In this document: piece after piece, positions 58,385 to 64,000 of the stretch | How the letters are laid out: every line of letters starts with the position of its first letter | Numbering within the stretch: the stretch's first letter is position 1 | NCBI GenBank assembly: GCA_963821925.1 | Contig: CAWGFO010000001.1 | Coordinates: forward strand, 744,001 to 808,000 | DNA length: 64,000 bases | Source: JAOUEA01 sp963821925 | GTDB taxonomy: Bacteria; Actinomycetota; UBA4738; HRBIN12 | Reading direction: 5' to 3' | Position numbers and translations under genes: made by a program | Notes under the pieces: generated by a model | The model's input: only the letters and a program-made list of their open reading frames with translations | Told to the model about the DNA's origin: nothing | Database searches by the model: none

Positions 58385-60862
58385 ATGCGCGATCGTGCCC
58401 AGACGGTGATCATCGGCGCCGGGATCGTCGGCGTGAGCGCCGCGTACCACCTGTCCGACCTCGGCGTGACCGACGTGCTCGTGCTCGACCAGGGGCCGCT
58501 CTTCGAGACGGGCGGCTCGACCTCGCATGCGCCCGGGATCATCTTCCAGACGAACGGCTCGCGCACGATGTGCCGGCTCGCGCAGGACTCGGTCGCGCTC
58601 TACGACTCGGTCGACCTCGACGGCGAGCGGTGCTGGTACGGGGTCGGCGGGCTCGAGGTCGCGACCACGCCGGAACGCGTCGAGGAGCTGAAGCGCCGCC
58701 AGGGCTTCGCGCGCGCGTACGGGATCGAGGGCACCGAGCTGCTCTCCCCGGCCGAGGCCGCCGAGAAGAGCCCGCTCTTGAACCCCGCCACGATCCTCGG
58801 CGCCTACTGGATCCCGAGCGACGGCGCCGGCAAGGCCGTCCAGATCGTGACGAAGCTCGGGCGCGAGGCCAAGGCGCGCGGGGTCGGGTTCGAGGGCGGC
58901 GTGACCGTCACCGGGTTCGACATCCGCGACGGCCGGGTGCGCGCGGTCGAGACCGACCGCGGCACGGTCGAGTGCGAGCGGGTGCTGATCTGCGCCGGGT
59001 TCTGGGGTCCCACGGTGGGCGCGATGGCCGGTGTGCCGATCCCGCTCGTGGCGGTGCAGCACCAGCTCGTGTGGACCGATCCGATCCCCGAGCTCGCGGG
59101 GCTCGACGGCGACACCTGGGCGCAGCAGCCGGTCGTGCGTCATCAGGACATGTCCCTGTACTTCCGACAGCGCGACGACCACTACGGCGTGGGCAATTAC
59201 CGCCACGAGCCGATCGTGACCCCGCAGCCCTCGATCCGGCGTCACGGCGACGGCCCGATGCCGTCGCTGATGCCGTGGACCCCCGATGACTTCGATCTGT
59301 GCGAGGCCGAGACGGAGCGGATGTTCCCGGCGCTCGCGGGCCGCTTGCGCCCGAGCGCCCCCGAGCGGTCGCTGAACGGGATGTTCTCGTTCACCCCCGA
59401 CGGCGGGTCGGTCGTGGGGGAGAGCGCATCCGTTCGCGGGGTCTGGGTCTGCGAGGCGGTCTGGGTGACCCACGCCGCGGGCATGGCGCGGCAGGTGGTC
59501 GAGTGGATGGAGACGGGTGAGCCCTCCTACGATCTGGCCGAGGCCGACGCGAACCGCTTCTACCCGTTCCAGACGTCGCCCGCCTACGTGGTGGAACGCG
59601 GGAAGCAGCAGTACCGCGAGGTGTACGACATCCTCCACCCGCTGCAGCAACCGTCGAAGCCACGAGGGCTCCGGCTGACCCCGTTCTACCGGCGCCACGA
59701 GGCGCTGGGGGCCGAGTTCTTCACCGGCGCCGGGTGGGAGCGCCCGCAGTGGTTCCGCGCGAACCGTGAGCTCGTCGGCGGCGTCACCCACGAATGGGCG
59801 CGCCGAACGGGCTGGGCGGCGCGCGGGTGGTCCCCCGAGGTGGGCGCCGAGCACCTCGCGACGCGGTCGCACGCGGCGCTCTTCGACATCACGCCGTTCG
59901 CGAAGTTCGACGTGGCGGGGCCCGACGCGCTCGCGTTCCTGGAGCGGGTGTTCGCGAACCGGATCGACCGGCCGGTCGGCTCGATCGTCTACACCGCCGC
60001 GCTCACGCCGTCGGGCGGGATCCGGCTCGACCTCACGGTGATCCGCAAGGACGAGGAGCTCTTCCGCGTGGTCACCGGGGGCGGGAGCGGGCAGCACGAC
60101 CTCGCGTGGCTCCGCCGGCAACGCCGCGACGACGAGCGCGTGACGATCACGGAACGCACGGGCTCGCTCTTCGCGCTCGGCCTGTGGGGGCCGAACGCAC
60201 GCGACATCCTGCAGCAGGTCACCGACGCCGACCTCTCGAACGACGCGTTCCCGTACCTGACCGCCCGGTACCTGAACGTCGGCGAGGTCACCCCGGTGTG
60301 GGCCCAGCGGATCAGCTACGCGGGCGAGCTCGGATGGGAGCTGTACGGCCAGTTCGCGATGGGCGACCGGATCTGGGATCTGCTGTGGGAGGCGGGCCGC
60401 GACCACGGACTGATCGCCGCGGGCGGCGGCGCCTTCGATTCGCTGCGGCTCGAGAAGGGCTACCGCCTGTGGGGGCAGGACATCCACACCGAGCACGACC
60501 CGCTCGAGGCCGGGCTCGGATTCGCCGTGCGGTGGGACAAGGACTTCCAGGGGCGCGAGGCCCTCGAGGCGATCCGCGACGGCGGCGGACCGGCCGAACG
60601 GCTGGCGTGCATGACCTTCGACGACCCACGCGCCGTCGTGATGGGCAAGGAGCCGATCTGGCACGACGGGCGGGTCGTGAGCTACGTGACCTCGGCCGCC
60701 TACGGCTACTCGATCGGGCGGGGGATCGTCTACGGCTACCTGCCGGCGGCGCTCGCGGCCCCGGGCACCCCGGTCGAGGTCGAGTACTTCGGCGTGCGAC
60801 ACGCCGCAACGGTGACCGACGAGCCGCTGTGGGATCCCAAGGGCGAACGACTCAAGGCATAG
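58385..60862 (+). CDS. Dimethylglycine/sarcosine dehydrogenase-like FAD-GcvT protein
   Basis: The 825-residue protein has an N-terminal DAO domain with VIIGAGIVG for FAD and GGSTSHAPG, placing His49 where the covalent flavin His lies in DMGDH. A linker follows, then a C-terminal GcvT domain from about residue 430 with ISYAGELGWELYG and FDSLRLEKGYRLWGQDI. This family oxidatively demethylates N-methylglycines and transfers formaldehyde-level carbon to tetrahydrofolate. I chose the ATG at 58385 because GGGGAAGGAG precedes it; ATG 58349 has no such site. It is divergent from the first DMGDH gene and is followed after nine bases by the corrinoid protein gene, so it leads the corrinoid operon. The exact substrate (betaine-derived or other) is inferred. 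Confidence 0.87.
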   Translation: MRDRAQTVIIGAGIVGVSAAYHLSDLGVTDVLVLDQGPLFETGGSTSHAPGIIFQTNGSRTMCRLAQDSVALYDSVDLDGERCWYGVGGLEVATTPERVEELKRRQGFARAYGIEGTELLSPAEAAEKSPLLNPATILGAYWIPSDGAGKAVQIVTKLGREAKARGVGFEGGVTVTGFDIRDGRVRAVETDRGTVECERVLICAGFWGPTVGAMAGVPIPLVAVQHQLVWTDPIPELAGLDGDTWAQQPVVRHQDMSLYFRQRDDHYGVGNYRHEPIVTPQPSIRRHGDGPMPSLMPWTPDDFDLCEAETERMFPALAGRLRPSAPERSLNGMFSFTPDGGSVVGESASVRGVWVCEAVWVTHAAGMARQVVEWMETGEPSYDLAEADANRFYPFQTSPAYVVERGKQQYREVYDILHPLQQPSKPRGLRLTPFYRRHEALGAEFFTGAGWERPQWFRANRELVGGVTHEWARRTGWAARGWSPEVGAEHLATRSHAALFDITPFAKFDVAGPDALAFLERVFANRIDRPVGSIVYTAALTPSGGIRLDLTVIRKDEELFRVVTGGGSGQHDLAWLRRQRRDDERVTITERTGSLFALGLWGPNARDILQQVTDADLSNDAFPYLTARYLNVGEVTPVWAQRISYAGELGWELYGQFAMGDRIWDLLWEAGRDHGLIAAGGGAFDSLRLEKGYRLWGQDIHTEHDPLEAGLGFAVRWDKDFQGREALEAIRDGGGPAERLACMTFDDPRAVVMGKEPIWHDGRVVSYVTSAAYGYSIGRGIVYGYLPAALAAPGTPVEVEYFGVRHAATVTDEPLWDPKGERLKA

Positions 60863-60871
60863 GAGCATCCG

Positions 60872-61564
60872 ATGAGCGACGAAGAGATCGACCTTTCATC
60901 CCTGCCCGACGAGGAGCTCGTGCCGCAGATGCACGACGACCTCTACGACGGGCTCGCCGACGAGATCGTCGTGGGCACCGACCTGCTGCTCGCGCGCGGC
61001 TGGTCCGCCGACAAGGTGCTGAACGAGGCCCTGGTCGAGGGGATGCGGATCGTCGGGATCGACTTCCGCGACGGGATCCTGTTCGTGCCCGAGGTGCTGC
61101 TGGCCGCGAACGCGATGAAGGCGGGCATGGAGATCCTGCGGCCGCTCCTCGCCGAGACCGGGGCCGAGCGGATGGGCAAGGTCGTGATCGGCACCGTGAA
61201 GGGCGATATCCACGACATCGGCAAGAACCTCGTCGCGATGATGCTCGAGGGCGCGGGCTTCGACGTGATCGACCTGGGGATCAACAACCCGGTGGAGAAC
61301 TACCTCGCCGCGCTCGAGGAGCACGAGCCCGAGATCCTCGGGATGTCGGCGCTGCTCACCACGACGATGCCGTACATGAAGGTCGTGATCGACGAGCTCG
61401 AGGCCAAGGGCCTGCGTGACAAGTACATCGTGCTCGTGGGCGGCGCGCCGCTGAACGAGGAGTTCGGCAAGGCCGTGGGCGCCGACGCCTACTGCCGCGA
61501 CGCCGCGGTCGCCGCCGAGACCGCCCAGGCGCTCGTGCTCGCGAAGCGCGCGATGGCGTCCTGA
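60872..61564 (+). CDS. Methyltransferase cognate corrinoid protein (MtbC/MtgC-like)
   Basis: The 230-residue protein has a helical B12-binding cap (about 10-95) and a cobalamin-binding Rossmann domain with GDIHDIGKN, where His114 in the D-x-H-x2-G motif would coordinate cobalt. Later GxG elements (LVGGAPLN) also match. Such proteins carry methyl groups on a corrinoid between a substrate methyltransferase and tetrahydrofolate. The neighbours fit: methyl-THF methyltransferase, reactivator and demethylases. The ATG has GGAGC upstream. No MttB/MtgB-type substrate methyltransferase is in the window, so the methyl donor is not directly known. Confidence 0.92.
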   Translation: MSDEEIDLSSLPDEELVPQMHDDLYDGLADEIVVGTDLLLARGWSADKVLNEALVEGMRIVGIDFRDGILFVPEVLLAANAMKAGMEILRPLLAETGAERMGKVVIGTVKGDIHDIGKNLVAMMLEGAGFDVIDLGINNPVENYLAALEEHEPEILGMSALLTTTMPYMKVVIDELEAKGLRDKYIVLVGGAPLNEEFGKAVGADAYCRDAAVAAETAQALVLAKRAMAS

Positions 61565-61587
61565 CCGACGACGAAGGAGCGAACCGC

Positions 61588-61955
61588 ATGGCCGAGTTGA
61601 CCGTGATCCGTTGGCGCGACATCCCGATGCAGCTCGTGGCACGTGGGGAGGGCGACGCCGCCGCGCGCGCGCTGCTCCCCGAGCGGTTCCAGGAGGCGGT
61701 CGACGCGGCCGCGATGGTGGCCGGCCTGATCGGCTCCGATGACTACACCGAGCAGATGCAGATGGAGCGCCGCGCCTGTGGAGACGACCTCGATGCCGAG
61801 GTGGCCGCCGAGCAGGAGCGGCTCGAGGTCGAGTGGACCGACGACGTGCTGCGCGCCACGATCCGGTCCGGCGGGATCAAGGGTGGGCTCGATGTGGCCG
61901 GCGAGACCGAGGCCGTGCGGCCCTCCGGCGACGACGGCGACCCCGGGGACGCCTG

Positions 61956-61956
<1 letters not shown>
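61588..61956 (+). CDS. PF13769-type 'virulence factor' domain protein
   Basis: The 122-residue protein begins MAELTVIRWRDIPMQLVAR and has RFQEAVDAAAMVAGL followed by SDDYTEQMQMER, the pattern of the PF13769 virulence_fact family. Its tail is acidic. The family has no established biochemical role, and the name is misleading. It lies between the corrinoid protein and the methyltransferase genes, with a one-base overlap with the latter, so it probably belongs to the corrinoid methyl-transfer complex, perhaps as a scaffold or accessory subunit. That role is inference from position. Confidence 0.82.
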
Positions 61957-62920
<964 letters not shown>

Positions 62921-62924
<4 letters not shown>

Positions 62925-64000
62925 CCGGCGAAGGCTCGCTCGTCGTCTTCACCCCCTCGGGCAAGCGGGGGCGGTTCGCCGAAGGCACGAACCTGCTGGC
63001 GGCCGCGCGCGCGCTCGGCGTCGACCTCGACTCGGTCTGCGGCGGGCGCGGGATCTGCGGCCGCTGCCAGATCGTCGTCAGCGAAGGGGAGTTCGCCAAG
63101 CACGGGATCGTCTCGCGAGCCGACCATCTCACCGCGTTCAGCGAACCCGAGGAGCGGTTCCGTGGGCTCCGAGGCTTGGCGGAGGACCGGCGGCTCGGCT
63201 GCCACGCGGAGGTCCGCGGCGATCTCGTCGTCGATGTGCCGCCCGAGAGCCAGGTGCACCGCCAGGTGGTGCGCAAGGAGGCCGACGCGCATCCGATCGA
63301 GGTCGACCCGGTCGTGCGGCTCTACTACGTGGAGGTGCGCGAGCCCGACCTCGCCGACCCGAGTGGCGACCTGCAGCGGCTCTCGGAAGCGCTCGAGCGC
63401 GAGTGGGGGCTCACGGGACTCGCGGCCGATCCGCACGTGCTCACCGACCTGCAGCGCACCCTGCGCGCCGGCGGATGGACCTGCACCGTCGCGGTGCACG
63501 ACGGCAACACGATCGTGGCCGTCCACGCCGGCTTCCACGATCGGGCGCTCGGCGTGGCGTTCGACGTCGGGTCCACGACGGTCGCCGGGCACCTGTGCGA
63601 TCTGGAGAGCGGCGAGGTGCTGGCGAGCGCCGGCGCGATGAACCCGCAGATCCGGTTCGGCGAGGATCTGATGAGCCGGGTGAGCTACGTGATGATGAAC
63701 CCGGGCTCCGAGGCCGAGCTGACCGCCGCGATCCGATCCTGCGTCGACGGGCTGATCCGCGAGCTATGCGAGAGCGCGACCGAGGATCCGGTCGACGTGC
63801 TCGCCCTCACCGTGGTCGGGAACCCGATCATGCATCACCTGTTCCTGGGTCTCGATCCGACCGAGCTCGGCGGGGCTCCGTTCGCGCTCGCGACCGACGA
63901 GGCCGTGCACCGCCGGGCGCGCGAGCTTGACCTCACCGCGCCGAACGCCGGCGCGCGGGTGTACCTCCTGCCGTGCATCGCCGGCCACGTCGGCGCCGAC
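62921..64000 (+). CDS. 2Fe-2S/ASKHA corrinoid activation protein (RACE/RamA-like), 3' end beyond the window
   Basis: The frame starts at GTG 62921, overlapping the methyltransferase stop as GTGA, and is still open at the last base after 360 codons. An N-terminal ferredoxin domain has Cys40, 46, 49 and 94 in plant-type spacing (C-x5-C-x2-C-x44-C) for a 2Fe-2S cluster. After a linker an ASKHA ATPase-like domain begins at about residue 207 (GVAFDVGSTTVAGHL). Proteins of this RACE/RamA type use ATP and an electron to return inactive Co(II) corrinoid to Co(I). It completes the corrinoid module. Confidence 0.9.

Noticed and set aside
58166..60868. Long open frame on the minus strand (900 codons) opposite the second DMGDH gene
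   Set aside because: It is rich in Arg, Val and His with no recognisable domain, and mirrors a real gene with clear motifs on the plus strand. Antisense open frames of this kind are common in very GC-rich DNA.

Overview
The window is a very GC-rich chromosomal segment with about 50 tightly packed genes, no rRNA or tRNA that I can recognise, and no mobile elements or CRISPR. The gene content suggests an actinobacterium, probably an uncultured lineage: an F420-type LLM oxidoreductase, a DUF3054 protein, Tat-plus-lipobox solute-binding proteins, and many genes that begin a few bases after a TAGNNT or TACNNT box with no Shine-Dalgarno site (leaderless style). The taxonomic placement is inference. 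No gene-free gap exceeds 300 bases.

Bases 1-24 kb are mostly housekeeping and envelope genes. They include the end of a C45-type autoproteolytic hydrolase, a Pro-rich membrane protein, YjbQ, a divergent GroES-like protein, a PrmC-like methyltransferase with an S9 peptidase, a membrane thioredoxin and an orphan peptide-binding lipoprotein. MoaA lies divergent to an unusual MogA-XdhC fusion. A sulfatase, a phospholipase C-like phosphoesterase, a KamA aminomutase, transketolase, a DEAD-box helicase and two paralogous GGDEF-EAL proteins follow.

Bases 24-33 kb hold a threonine-to-glycine operon (tdh-kbl), a TetR regulator divergent from an MMPL exporter with a visible operator over the promoter, an F420-type oxidoreductase, an AlkD-like protein and a lipoprotein polysaccharide deacetylase.

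Bases 33-45 kb look like polyamine uptake and oxidation: a PuuB-like FAD oxidase, an SDR, an orphan PotD-like lipoprotein, an aldehyde dehydrogenase, an MFS carrier and a complete Pot-type ABC transporter. The transporter is split into two converging transcripts (potA on +, potD-potB-potC on -) whose outer promoters carry a related 16-bp palindrome.

Bases 45-64 kb start with a frameshifted HAD hydrolase, a crotonase, an ADP-forming acyl-CoA synthetase and an EamA carrier. They continue into a choline/glycine betaine island: choline dehydrogenase, a betaine ABC transporter with a fused double permease, two dimethylglycine/sarcosine dehydrogenase-like flavoproteins with GcvT domains (one frameshifted), and then a corrinoid protein, a PF13769 'virulence factor' protein, a methyl-THF:corrinoid methyltransferase and a 2Fe-2S/ASKHA corrinoid reactivator that runs off the end. 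The perfect repeat GTTGC-N7-GCAAC occurs in both divergent control regions of this island and suggests one regulon. The likely logic is choline to glycine betaine, then demethylation to glycine with methyl groups passed to tetrahydrofolate, partly through a corrinoid protein. The substrate-specific (MttB-type) methyltransferase is not in the window.
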